Shown here: positions 16,780-28,094 of the stretch, piece by piece
Numbering within the stretch: position 1 is the first letter of the stretch
How the letters are laid out: every line of letters starts with the position of its first letter
Assembly (NCBI RefSeq): GCF_003254395.2
Contig: NC_037653.1
Coordinates: forward strand, 4,101,001 to 4,165,000
Length of the DNA stretch: 64,000 nt
Origin: Apis mellifera
Lineage: Eukaryota > Arthropoda > Insecta > Hymenoptera > Apidae
Reading direction: 5' to 3'
Notes under the pieces: generated by a model
What the model was told of the DNA's origin: nothing
Databases searched by the model: none
Seen by the model: only the letters and a program-made list of their open reading frames with translations
Translations under genes and position numbers: made by a program

Positions 16780-17920
16780 TAAAAAGAGCTTTAGATTCTT
16801 TTTCGATTCTCCCATTTTCAAAAAATTAAATTTACCAAGTCGAGAGCCTTCAGAAACAGTTCAATAAAATTTCTTTCCTTTCCAAGCCAGTTCTTGTAAT
16901 CGTGTAAAGATTGGACTTCAATACAACTCGTACATTTGTTATATACACGTATCCATTAATTTAAAAATTTACTAAATCGAAAGCTTTAGACTCTTTTTCG
17001 ATTCTCCCATTTTTAAAATATCAAATTTATTAATTCGAGAGTTTTAAATTCTCCCATTCTCGATTCTCTTTTCGATTCTCTTATCGAAGAGAATTTCGAA
17101 TTTCTTATCGAAAAGTTTTAGATTCTTTTTCTCTCATTTTTAAAAAAATTAAATTTACCAACTCGAGAATTTTAGATTTCTTTTCGCTCATTTTTAAAAA
17201 AATTAAATTTACCAACTCGAGAGTTTTAGATTCTCTCATCGACTCGAGAGCTTTAGATTCTTTTTCTTTCATTTTTAGAAAAATTAAATTTACCAACTCG
17301 AGAATTTTAAATCCTTTTTCTCATTTTTAAAAAAATTAAATTTACCAACTCGAAAGCTTTAGATTCTCTCATTCTCATTTTTCGATTCTTTCATCAATTC
17401 GAGAGCTTTAAATCCTTTTTCTCTCATTTTTAAAAAAATTAAATTTATCAACTCGAAAGCTTTAGATTCTTTTTTTTTTTCATTTTTAAAAAAATCAAAT
17501 TTACCAACTCAAGAACTTTAGATTCTCTCATTCTCGACTTTTCGATTCTTTTATCAACTCGAGAGCTTTTTCGATTCTCTCATTTTCAAAAAAATCAAAT
17601 TTACCAACTCGAGAACATTAGATTCTCAAATTTTCAACTTTTCGATTCTCTCATCGACTCGAGAGCTTTAGATCCTTTTTTTCTCATTTTTTAAAGAAAT
17701 AAAATTTACCAACTCGAGAACTTTAAGTTCTCTTTCTATTCTCTCATTTTCAAAAAAGTCAAATTTACCAACTCGAGAGCTTTATATCCTTTTTCGATTC
17801 TCTCATCTTCAAAAAAATCAAATTTACCAACTCGAGAGCTTTAGATTCTCGACTTTTCGATTCTCTCATCTTCAAAAAAAGTCAAATTTACCAATTCGAA
17901 AACTATCTTTTACCAAAAAA
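16780..17920. repeat. Tandem array of about 17-18 units of roughly 60 bp
   Basis: The unit is approximately aaatttaccaactcgagag, then ctttagattctttttc, then gattctctcatttt, then a short A run. Copies are clear from about 17140 to 17900 and more diverged from 16780. Unit length varies because the gattctctcat segment is present, doubled or missing. On the minus strand the units give a short open frame with a repeated VNLIFLKM motif (17105-17296), a by-product of a unit length divisible by three over a few copies. Confidence 0.9.
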
Positions 17921-19600
17921 GATAAACTTCATCATAACAAAACTCTCCCCTCCATTCCCTCCAAAATTCCATCCCTTCTTTATTTTCTCCTCCTTTTTTC
18001 ACTTATTCGCCTCCGATCGCCAAGATCGTTCACCCCTCCAAATTCGAGGTATTAATCGCGGCCGATAATCGACATCTCCCGCCCGAGATCCCGATTATCC
18101 CAAGCAGCAAAACAACAGAGACCTCTACACACAGAGACGCGCTCCAAAGAAGCCCAACTCCCCCCACTCCTCCTTCGAACGCGCGCGCACTCACGCACGA
18201 ACGCACGAACACGTACATACCAGCGGATAACTCCTTCCTCGGAGAACTCGGGCAAACCTCCGACAAGGGCTCCGCTAATGAATTTGGAAACTGCAATCAG
18301 TAGCGTAGCTACTGGCCCAGGGTTGGATGCGGGGATGTTGGAGGGCTCCGACTCGAGGAGGGCTGGCTCGAGGGGGGAGGGATGAAAGAGGGCGGATGTG
18401 ACGCGGAATGATGGAGCGCGGACCGTGGAGAAAAATGAGAGTGGCGGAAAGGCGAGGGTGGAGGGACGCTGATGGATCGGCGCTCCTCCCTCCGTTCCAC
18501 CTCCCCTCCCCTCCCCTCCCCTCCTCCCCCCGCCCCCGCGCGCGCGCCACCCTCCTCCGCGCCACCGCCGTTCAGGTTCGCGCTCCCAGGGGTGGAAAAG
18601 CCCCGCAATATTACTCATAGTCCTGCTACACTACCCTCCTCCTCCTCCTCCGTTCTCCTCTCCCCCTTCTTCTATTTTTTTCCTTCCGTTTATTGTATTT
18701 GTTCGAAGCTTTTCAAGCCTCCTCCTAGATAAATTAATTTGCCCCCCCCCGTGGGTTTAGAAATTGACATCCTAATCGAGAAATCGTAATTTAATTTATC
18801 CATCGGGAGGATCGAGTCACTTTGGACGTCGCCGATTCTTTGATTTTGCGCGAAACGTCTCGAAACTTACCCTTATACGCGTCAACACGTGTGAAAGTTA
18901 CCCTAAAGTATCAGGGTTGTTGATTATTCATGACCGATCCTCTTGGAGCAACCGCCATTTCCACGACCCTCCAATAATATATATATATATTGTTGGGCGA
19001 TAAGATTAAAATGAATCATTTATTGGCAATTCGAGGCACGGAATTATAGGAATTCGGTTGGAAAAATTGTATCATCATCACGTTGGGAGAGCGTTTTATT
19101 TATGCCCGAATTTAATCGTTCGAGATCGTTATCGATGGATCTGTGTCGGTACACGCGATAACTATTTGCATTGGGCAAACACAAGGTACATACGGGTTTA
19201 ATCAGTTTCATGATGTCCGACAATTTTATCGGATCCAGTGCATTTAATCTAAGATACGTTGTGTATATACACGTTGTATATATGTGTATATATATACATG
19301 TATTGACAATGTGACGATATTTCCGGGGACGGGTAAACAATCGGACGTGTAACAGGCTTGTTACAACGACTGAATCTGTTAGGCGAATCTGTTATACTCG
19401 CCAACAACAAAATCCGTGTATTTATTTGTGCGTCTGATAGGCGAAACCCATACGTTTTACCCTTTTTCGATCCGATAAATTATAATGCTTGCGTTGCACG
19501 CGGATTCCGCGTGTCAACCAGGCCGAGACACGTTTGCCCAACCGTTGATCGGTCGATGAGTCGTATCGATTAAAGAATCTCTTTATCCTTTGCTAAAGTG
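17921..19600. other. GC/CpG-rich block followed by mixed DNA; no gene recognised
   Basis: 18000-18670 is the first strongly GC-rich island of the central domain (gcgcgcgcac; pyrimidine tracts at 18480-18545 and 18630-18670). The overlapping frames at 18052-18732 on both strands are Ser/Pro/Arg or Gly/Arg products of the skewed composition. 18730-19600 is mixed and contains an AT run at 18976-18990. Confidence 0.55.
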
Positions 19601-19677
19601 GGAAAATAATATTCCAAACGTTCTACTCTACCGACACACTTTTTCTTTAATACCGAATCCCAAGGCGAGCAATATCC

Positions 19678-19731
<54 letters not shown>

Positions 19732-19865
19732 AAATCGAAAAATAATATTCCACTCGTCGAACATCCCACGAATACTTTTTCCTTCGTATCCGATTATACC
19801 AGATCGAGTCGTTCGCGTGAAATCGGAAAATAAAATTCCACTCGTCAAACATTCGTCGAAAAAAG
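19601..19865. repeat. Three imperfect copies around an (AT)n microsatellite
   Basis: The phrase gaaaataatattcca, followed by a cgtc.aac word, occurs at 19601, about 19737 and 19824 (slightly changed). The first two copies also share ctttttc-ttcgta.ccga text. A 50-bp (TA)n run at 19680-19729 separates copies 1 and 2. Minus-strand frames across it show the duplicated FDEWN-type peptide, a repeat artefact. Confidence 0.7.
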
Positions 19866-20660
19866 GAAGAAAAAAAAAAAAAAAAAAAAGAACGATCGGC
19901 CGGGCAAGATGGAAATTGGTCGAACAGAAATTTCGGTGGACATCCATCCAAAGCCTCTCCTCAATACGAAAACTGTCGGCGTCAGAATCAAGGGTTGGAG
20001 AGGTCGCTCTCTGGCAGGTACTATCAGGTGGAGGGGGGAGGGGAGAGGGCCGAGACCGAGCTTTTGCGGGCGGTTGGCGCGATTCGGATGGCGGCGCCAC
20101 GTACCGCCATTACTCAACTATTCACTCGGTAGCGCAATCATACGTCACAAAGGCCTTTCATTTGCAAGCGCATTGTGGAAACCCGGGCGATATTAATTGC
20201 CGCGGCTCGTTACCCCTCTCCGCTACCGAAACCGACCTCTCCGCCGCTCCCCTCCCTCCCCTTCCCCCGTTCCCTCGTGGCGAAAGCCCTCCATCCGACA
20301 CGGCGACGGAGACGGAGGGGAGCGGGGGAGGGGGCCACGTTCGGCTATTTCCCTGCGTATTACGTATTCCGCTGCCATGCGGCGGCTCTGTCCTCCTGCG
20401 TTTCCAACCGACCCTCCCCCTTTCCGAAAGGGGTTCTTGCGCCTGACAAATACGTCGTCCGAGGGCGACGCGAGCGTGGAACGTGACTGCCTTCTTTCCG
20501 CGCTTTTGCCGCGTCCGCGGCGAATATTAATTTTTCGCGGTTTCGAGAGCCAGGAAGAGGTGGGAAGAAGAGAAAGAGGAGAAGGAGGAGGAAAGAAGCT
20601 CGCTTTTTCTATCGTCCGCCGTGTGGATTAGACCGTCACCAGGATGAAGGAGAGGGTAAG
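19866..20660 (+). promoter_or_regulatory. CpG-island-like block with enhancer words, ending at a donor-like site
   Basis: 20040-20640 is dense in CpG. Words of note are gcgccacgtaccgcc (20094-20108), TACGTCA (20141-20147, CRE-like), CATTGTG (20171-20177, Sox-like) and TTAATTGC (20193-20200). The right edge reads ATGAAGGAGAGG directly followed by GTAAGT at 20656-20661, a near-perfect donor. A first exon with a promoter is possible but unproven. The 144-codon frame at 20197-20631 has no recognised domain and ends just before the donor. Confidence 0.3.
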
Positions 20661-22600
20661 TTGCAAGTTTATTCGAACACGAGGATAGAATCTTGCAGAA
20701 TATCATCCAAGAATTTCGCGGGTATTAATTTTGTACCGAGAGTGAGAATCCTCCACCACTCTCTTTTATATATATATATATATATATTTATTTCCATTCG
20801 AGTTTAATTAGCGATACATTGCTCGTAACCCCGACCAATTAAATTAATAAGAGGTATCCGTCAGTATATCCGAAATAATAGCTACCATCCGTCTTAACCT
20901 GCTACCGTCTTAGCTCGCTGGGTATTCGACCGTCCTCCTCCTCGTGTACTCATTGATTTTCAACGGGAAAAATATATATCCCTCCACGCGCGAGTCGCAC
21001 ACAATTTTCGCCGAGAACCGATCCCGCGTTGGTCCTAATGCGAGTAAAACGCGTGGGAAGGAAGGAGGGCGCTGGTCGCGCGGCCTGGTGGCGATTCAAC
21101 CAGCTAATGGCCGGCCATACTTTACGCGTCGAAGGGAATATGTTTAAGGATGCACGTTGATGCGTGGTAATTCACTTTCGTACGTGTTAATATCGGCAGT
21201 GCTTGGCGACGGGGAGGAGGCCTCGTTTAATTACGGCCATAAATTGGCCGTATCTAAAAATATTTCGTAACGCGTTTGTCATCGGTCCCACCGTCGCTGG
21301 AAATATTTCGTTTCGACCGATCAATCTCGAATTACAGGCTCGCTCGCTCGTTCGTTTCTCCTCGAAAGACGCGGTGGCGAAAGAAGAAACGAAATGGGCG
21401 GCGCGCTTCCGCGATAATGACCCCCCCCTCTCTCTCCTTCTCTTCCCCAAAGTCATCATCATTATCGCCCTTGCTTGCGATGCAAGCAAGAAGATAGTAC
21501 GTATCTTGCGAGTCGTACAAAGATCGGTTCGTACGCTTTTTGATAACCGATAAATTACATGAGAAAAGGAATTATAAAGAAAAAAAGAAAAAGGGACGGT
21601 TTTGAAAATTCACGCGCGATTCGAGAAAGGCGATGTGTATTTAAATCCCGTGTGAACAGGAACGGAGAATCGTCCAGTCGGTCGTAATCAAATACGCATT
21701 ACCCGAATGTATCCCGTCCACGTCGCGTGTCCGCCTGATTCCGCGTCTCTCTCTCCTATGTACGATACAACTACCTCCTCTTCCCCTCCTCCTCCTCGCC
21801 CTCGGCCCTGTGGATGAGTATACCATACATCTGGCCTACGATGTGACGTGTTTCCAGTGGCGCCACGTACCGATAGGTAATAACGTGTCTGCGCTACATT
21901 CATCTTGGCACGCGAGGCGACCATCATCATGCTCGGGAAGCCGAATCGGTGACGGAGATCTTGGTCATCGAGGGAGGAGGGAGAGGATGAAAAAAGAAGA
22001 AAAAAGGAAGGAAAGATTTATTTATCTTCGATTTCGATTAAAAACAAAAAAATCCTTCCTCCAAATCCCAACGAAGAAGAAAGGGATTCCCTTCGTCTCC
22101 ATATCTTTCGTTTCTCCGCTCGAAGAAGACGAAGGGGAGGGGGGAGAAGGAATAACGGATTGGTCGGTCATCATCGAGATATATCGATTACTCTCGAATC
22201 GATCTCTCTCGCCTTGGACGACGGATCGGGAAAAAGTTTTCGGAGGATACGCTTCCATCCGGTCGGAAGGGAGAGGGGGAGGGGGGAAGAGAGAAGACGC
22301 GTCGCATACACGCGTGGAAAGGAAGGAAAGAGGGGGGGGAAGAAGAGGGACGATAGACACCGCGAGGGGGTCTCGCGCAGCACGAACTTGTCCAGGATAG
22401 AATGGGATAGGTGGGGCCGTTATTAATCTGGTGTCGAGTTGAGCACAAAGTTATATAGGAGCTCAGGAAATGAAACACGAGAAACCTCCCTCCTCCTCCT
22501 CCTCCACCTCCGTCCTGCCTCGCCTCCCACTCCCGTATCCACCCTCTTCTGTGTGTGCTTACCTCTCCTGTTCCCGCCACCTACCCCTTTTCTCCCTGTC
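20661..22600. other. Single-copy DNA, purine/pyrimidine-skewed; no gene recognised
   Basis: There is an AT run at 20767-20788. 21190-21320 has the block ggccataaattggccgta, an imperfect palindrome (21235-21252). Pyrimidine tract at 21770-21805; purine tracts at 21975-22015, 22262-22300 and 22318-22352. The 196-codon frame at 21810-22400 is Arg/Glu/Gly-rich through those tracts and carries no domain. A minus-strand gag|gtaagc donor-like word lies at about 22557-22565. Confidence 0.55.
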
Positions 22601-22745
22601 TCCGCAGTCCAAGTTTGAATGTATTACCGGGACCACCCTCTCTCCCTTCCCACCAGTCTCCTACGGTCAGATGGAGATATAACGATCACAGGCGCACATG
22701 AACCACGGGCCCGCGGAGACATGCATATTTATGCCCACTGCCCAT
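22601..22745 (+). promoter_or_regulatory. Acceptor-like site and POU-like block
   Basis: A good pyrimidine tract ends in ctgtctccgcag (AG at 22606-22607). The sequence after it is open in one frame for 24 codons, to a TAA at 22680. The block ATGCATATTTATGC at 22721-22734 contains octamer-like POU words and lies beside GC-rich ccgcggagac. It could be a small terminal exon or, more likely, a regulatory block with a chance acceptor. Confidence 0.2.
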
Positions 22746-23044
22746 AGTCTCTCTCTCTCCTCTCTGCCGATTCCAGAAACTTGTATTTTCCCCCTCCCCC
22801 TTACTTCCGCTCGAGGATCACGCGTTTGACGATTCAATAGATCTTGGTATTCAGATTCGCCTATTCTTTTTTCCATTCGACTTCGTGGATTTCGTTGAAA
22901 CATTCGATTTTCTGATCCTACGATTAAAATGCTGAAAAAGAAAGAGAGAGAGAGAGAGAAAAAGGAAGAAAGGAAGAATCTCGAGCAAGAGTCTCGAGTT
23001 TCTAACCATCCAAAGGAGAGGAGACGCTTATTAACGACGCTTAT
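22746..23044. other. Spacer with CT and GA patches
   Basis: A short CT run at 22750-22763 and a GA run at 22944-22958. No gene signal. Confidence 0.6.
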
Positions 23045-23175
23045 TCCAACCAGCTGCTGCAGGCGCAGGCCTGTCTTTATGCAAAGAGGTTATATGGGTT
23101 ATATCGCGAGGAGGGCGCCACCGTTCCCCTCGCGCCATTTTCTCCGCGCAATAGCCGCGCAATTATAAGCCCATC
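23045..23175. promoter_or_regulatory. Candidate enhancer-like block
   Basis: It combines a CAGCTG E-box (23051-23056), TTTATGCAAAG (23076-23086, seven of eight bases of a POU octamer), ggcgccaccg, and a CpG-rich end (ccgcgcaatagccgcgcaat). Low in simple repeats. Regulatory role is inference. Confidence 0.3.
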
Positions 23176-24987
23176 AACGAAGGCTACGCGTGTTTTCTTT
23201 TCTTTTTTTTTTTTTCCTCTCCCCCTCTCCTCCTCCCCCTCACCCCGGGAGAGGCAACGGGAGAAAGATTCGTACAGTTCGGAGGAGGAAGGAGACGGAG
23301 ACGGTTTACACAAGGTAACGCGGGCATTTCGTGCATCAAAGTCGGTCTGATGCGATTTTAATCGCGCGGCTACCCCTCCAGCCTTTTTCTCCGCCCGCCG
23401 CCAAAGGCGGCTCGACTCGGGACCGAGATCCAACCCCTGCTGCCAGCCTCGCTCTCTCGATGCGAAACTGATTAACTTCGATTCGCTTCTACCTGATATC
23501 CGACCATTTGTTATATACTGCGCGTTCTCGTTTCGGGAATACGAAACCAATTTCGTAAACGTTTCAAAAAATTATCTCTAAATAAACTAAATCCATCCTC
23601 CACTTCAAACTTCGTATCCCGTGATAATTAATTTCGACCATTCCAGCTATCCATTGTTACAAATTCTCCTCGATCGATAACGTCATTTTCTGAAAAAGAA
23701 ACAAGGGAATCGAATTAAAGAAAAATCATTCCAAGGAACGACGGTCACTCGAAAGATTAGCAAAAGATCGCGTAAGCAAGTAAGCAAGTAAGCAAGTAAG
23801 CAAGTGTAAGCGAAGGAAAGAAAGAAAGCACGAGAAGTAAAGAAGGAAGGAAGAGAAGACAAATGCCGGGGCCATCAGCGCGCCAAGCCATTTCTGCCTC
23901 ATTGTGGACTCCATTTGCGACTCTTAGATTGCCCGGTGAAATATCTCGCCGCGGTGATGGAAAAATCGCTAGCGTAGGGAACCGAGCAAAATAAAAGTAG
24001 CCGGGCATTTCTCAGCTCCCTCAGAGGAGGGAGGAAGGGAGAGCAACGCGAGGGCCGCTTCTCCTCCTCCCCTCGTCGGGCAAAAACCGAAAAGCGATGG
24101 AAAGCGTCGAAGCTACCCTACGAGGTGCAACACCCGAATAGAAACTTTGGAGACGTTGATGGAGACCTCCTTCTCTCTCTCTCTCTGTTTCCTTCCTTCT
24201 TTCCTTCCTTCCAAGTTTTCGATCTTGCATCTTTTTCAACGTTCAAAAGCGTACAGTTGCTTACACTTCGCTGCACTCGCTCTCCTCCATTCCTCTCGAT
24301 ACGTTTCTAGAATTAAGAGAAGAGGAATGAAACTTACTTCGTTGTCGCGCGACGAGAAAGAGAGAGGCCGACTTTTAAACGGTATTTATTCCAAGTTTGG
24401 AAGGGAACGGTCTCGTTCGATGGAATGGCATGCGATGGCCGCATCAGGGATCCTTTTCTTCTCGCCACGAGGAATCCCACGAAACGAGAAGAGAGGAGAG
24501 GAGAGGAGGGGAGGGGGGGATTTAGCAGACGCCATTTACGCGGCGCGGTTTCTTTTCCCCGGGTCTCACACATGCTGACCTCGCTCGGTTTTTCCGGCCT
24601 GCCTCGGGGCGAAATCCGAGCGACGGTGCATTAACTCTCCAACCCGAGCAGCCTAATGACGCCACCGCGTCCCCATAGGGATCCTACACGCTCGTGATTT
24701 CTTTCTCGCTGCTTTCCGCTTATACACGAACCCCCGGTCCTTCCTCCATCTATCACCCCACAGCGCGGAGAAGAAAAAAAGAAGAAAAAGAAAAATCCTC
24801 CATCCTTATATCGCGTGTCCACCAACCTCCCTCTTTCCCTCTCTTCCTATTGTCTATTATATCGTTTCTTCTCTTCGTGCTTGGTTCGTGCACGAGGAGG
24901 AATTTACACAGCCAATAATTTCTCTATTGTGTGAAAAAAAAAGGGTAAACGTCGAATCGAAACGAGGCCAAAAGGCTGTAGCAAGAA

Positions 24988-25031
<44 letters not shown>

Positions 25032-25084
25032 GAAGGGGTGGAGGGTTAAGCGCCGGAGGGATGGAGGGAGAGGAAAGTGTAATC
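23176..25084. other. Single-copy DNA with microsatellites; no gene recognised
   Basis: A T tract at 23202-23215. An octamer repeat taagcaag, about four copies, at 23772-23805. Pyrimidine and purine tracts at 24160-24210 and 24488-24520. (GA)n at 24992-25029. 24535-24640 is GC-rich (cgccatttacgcggcgcgg). The 157-codon minus-strand frame at 23077-23550 and the 143-codon frame at 24147-24578 show no domain. Confidence 0.55.
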
Positions 25085-25165
25085 CCAGACGATCAGCGTG
25101 CGGCAGATTCGGCCTTAATGAGCTCGAGCAATGATAAATGACGCCGTGGGCCGCGCCTCTCTCTT
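25085..25165. promoter_or_regulatory. Candidate enhancer-like block
   Basis: gcggcagattcggccttaat, gagctcgagcaatgataaat and gacgccgtgggccgcgcc run together without simple repeats. The mix of CpG and AT-core words resembles other candidate blocks. Weak evidence. Confidence 0.2.
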
Positions 25166-25540
25166 ACTACGTTTATCCTCGGCACGGAATAAGGTGTATC
25201 CTTGTACGAGGGCCCCCTCGAGTTGGGTATATACCTGGCCCTGGTCTTCCGAACAGCATCCATCCTGGATCCAGCCTTCCATCTCCCGTCTTCGTTCCAC
25301 GGTGTAAAAGCTTCATCTCCGCCTACGATCCCTCAAACTCGGCCCAGGGATCGGGGAGAATTCAAAATGGCAACCGTGTGGCTCGGCCGGCCAGACCTCC
25401 CCCGAGCCAAGTGACACCCATCCATCCTTCGTTCCGGGACGTTTCAATTGGGTGTCTTTCCCACCGTTGCCACCGTGCCTACTTGGCTTTGTATTCGGCC
25501 AAGTGGTTCAATCTTTTTGTCGCAATCTTGCTTGAGTTGT
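25166..25540. other. GC-moderate single-copy DNA; nothing recognised
   Basis: A 159-codon + strand frame (25138-25617) crosses this stretch. It is Pro/Ser/Arg-rich with no recognised domain, and it runs into the neighbouring duplication, so I treat it as chance. Confidence 0.55.
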
Positions 25541-25812
25541 TTCATCCATGCTCGTTGAATCGAACTTTTCAAGTGTTATATTGGAAGAGTTGTAGAAGAG
25601 ACAATGAAATGAGATGAGTTGATTTGACGGCGAGGTAAAGTATTGTAGAGACAGGTTTAATTATTACTTGTTGAATTTCATCCATGCTCGTTGAATTGAA
25701 CTTTTCAAGTGTTATATTGAAAGAAGATTTGTAGAAGGGACGATGAGATGAGATGAGTTGATTTGACGGCAAGGTAAAGTATTGTAGAGACAGGTTTAAT
25801 TATTACTTGTTG
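25541..25812. repeat. Two-copy tandem duplication, period 136 bp
   Basis: Copy 1 is 25541-25676 and copy 2 is 25677-25812. Both contain ttcatccatgctcgttgaat, cttttcaagtgttatattg, gatgagttgatttgacggc and attgtagagacaggttt. They differ at few positions (a 3-base insertion and scattered substitutions), so this is among the younger duplications here. Confidence 0.93.
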
Positions 25813-27243
25813 AATTTCTCTTGAGATGGAATTGGATAGCTAACATGCTTGGTTCAAATTTTCATGCATCTGAAAAGAAAAATAGATGTAAGAAAAATAT
25901 TCTAAAGTTCAAATATTATGATTTATATTCTTATTTGTATATTGAAGTTTGTAATACAATTATAGAATATCATTTTTCTTTCTGAAAAAGAAAGATATTG
26001 GACTTGATCACCATCTCTGCCAAAACTGGATAAATATTTATCCCTCTTCTGTTTCTATTTGTTCTTTTCCTGTTTATTTTTTGGTATCCCGTGAGACGAA
26101 GCTAAGAACTGGAGATGGAGAATCTGTTTAGAATGGGGGGTGGTTCGACGTGACATAAGACGACACGGGTGTCGTTTTGATAGGAGAAGAAAAAAAAAAA
26201 ATTTAGATACCTCGACTGGAAAGAGTTTTCCTGAGAGAAAAATTAGTCGTGACGATAATAAGGGTTCGAGTGTACCCATTGAGCGTCGAGTTTCGTTTCG
26301 AGGACCGTGTTCGTTAATAGGTTTTCCGTCTGAAGTGACGCGGGGCCATTCGTTCTCGTGACGTTTCAATTGTGAAGCCGATCCTCCGGGACCCAACACG
26401 GAAGTTGATCGACCGTTCTCTTCGAAATTTTCAACCTCGAGATCGTGAGATGCGAAACTACCTGATCTGTCGTCGAGTTCGTTTAATTAATCACGATGGG
26501 AAATAGTAAGACACGAGATTTCATCAAACGGAATCATCTGCTACGGCCTGAAAGAATAATTATTGGTTAGCTACACGCTAGAAGAATTAATCGTTTGATT
26601 ATTTATCATTATCAAGATATAAGGAAAAAAATTACTTAACTTGTGAATCGATTACGAATGTTTCCACTTTTATATAAAACACGATTAAAAATAACGATAT
26701 CTTTACCATTAATCGAGAGGAAAGAGTTCCTTTGAGTGCAATCAATCCTTTCGCAGGTGCAAAGATGGTTACGTACACCGCCATATTGACAGGTGATTCC
26801 GATGAAGCAGATCCTTTGTTAATGAGCTCGTTATCCACACGAACGATCACGGCCTGTGTTTGTCAACATCACTGCATTCCCCTGGTTCCGTAATTGCTTA
26901 ATAAACCAGTCGAACCACCAAAATTATCCCTTGATGGCACGAAATTTCAGATGGAAATAAAAAATCGTGTTTATATTTACGTGCACTTGGAGAAATTTCG
27001 CGCGTTAACGTGACCACCGTTTAATCGGCCATCTTAATTTTGGTATACAATGATATGAAGGTATGCGCGTATATATATATATATATATACATATAAAGGA
27101 AGAATTAAAAACCGAAAAATTTTCGTTCAAGGTATAATAAACGCAACACTCGTTTCCATTAACTCGTTTCTCGGCCTCGGGCTACCTGATTTTGGCCAAT
27201 CAACTTTATCTCGATGTTATATATTCGACGAAACGACGAGCAC
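25813..27243. other. Single-copy DNA; nothing recognised
   Basis: Moderately AT-rich. An A run at 26191-26200. (AT)n at 27070-27089. 26830-26950 has mixed GC. Open frames are short and lack domains. Confidence 0.6.
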
Positions 27244-27403
27244 CTTTATTTTATCGATATTATAAATTCCAATAACACGAATATTATCGTTCAAAAACTT
27301 GGATACAAATATCTTCGAAATATCTTTATTTTATCGATATTATAAATTCCAATAACACGAATATTATCGTTCAAAAACTTCGATACAAATATCTTCGAAA
27401 TAA
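27244..27403. repeat. Two-copy tandem duplication, period 80 bp
   Basis: ctttattttatcgatattat followed by aaattccaataacacgaat, attatcgttcaaaaactt and gatacaaatatcttcgaaat occurs at 27244 and again at 27324. The copies differ at one or two bases (cttg versus cttc), so the event is recent. Confidence 0.96.
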
Positions 27404-28094
27404 CTAACTAACTAAGAAAGCGTACCAACAAAACACACAAAGCAAACGTCTTTCGATGAAGAGTGACATCTACATTTCTCTAAAAGAGAACGAAAAGAAA
27501 GAGAAAGAGAGAAAGAGAGAGAGATCAGAAGCCTCTATCGCGAGATCACCGCTTCGCTATTCGTTACCGTGTCCGCTAGAAAAAGCAACGCGGAGTTTCT
27601 CGCGCGAGATCCCCGCAAAGGGCGCAGGATCTTCTCGTTCCCGTGAATAAGGTGCATTAATCAAGCGCCGCGGGCGTCTGACGTCTTAATCCTGGCTGGC
27701 CTACGCACCGTCCTCTCTACGCCCACGCCCTCTATGTACTACTAAACGGCCGCTACGTCACCGATTCGCGGCCTTTGTGCGCGGCCATTGCTGCTTCATC
27801 GTGGGATCGGTCTTCTCCTCTTTTCGCGGGTAACGGGACACGACAAGCTTCGTGTCGATATATTCTACGAGGAATGGAAATTTTACGCGACGGTGGACAG
27901 GTTTATTCGTATTCATGCACAGAAAGCGGGAGGAACAGTTACACTCCGCGGGAACGAGAAGGAGGTGGAGAGGTTATGTTGTTACACGTCGCTGGATTCT
28001 TTCCGATTCGAATCGGCTCGACGTGGCCGTTTCGTGCAAGTGTGGGTGGATAGATGGTTGTAGGTAGATTCGATATTGGGATTTTTTGATTCGA
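27404..28094. promoter_or_regulatory. Spacer with candidate enhancer-like block 27.64-27.80 kb
   Basis: 27640-27800 carries CATTAATCA (27656-27664), TGACGTC (27679-27685, CRE half plus) and TTAATCC (27686-27692, Otd/Pitx-type) in a CpG-rich background. The rest, including 27840-28060 with three overlapping + frames of about 70-90 codons, has no recognised coding content. Confidence 0.3.

Noticed and set aside
17105..17296. Peptide with repeated VNLIFLKM motif
   Set aside because: By-product of the 60-bp array.
21810..22400. 196-codon + strand frame
   Set aside because: Arg/Glu/Gly-rich because of purine tracts; no domain.
25138..25617. 159-codon + strand frame
   Set aside because: Ends inside a 136-bp duplication, shows no domain and has the composition of pyrimidine-rich DNA.
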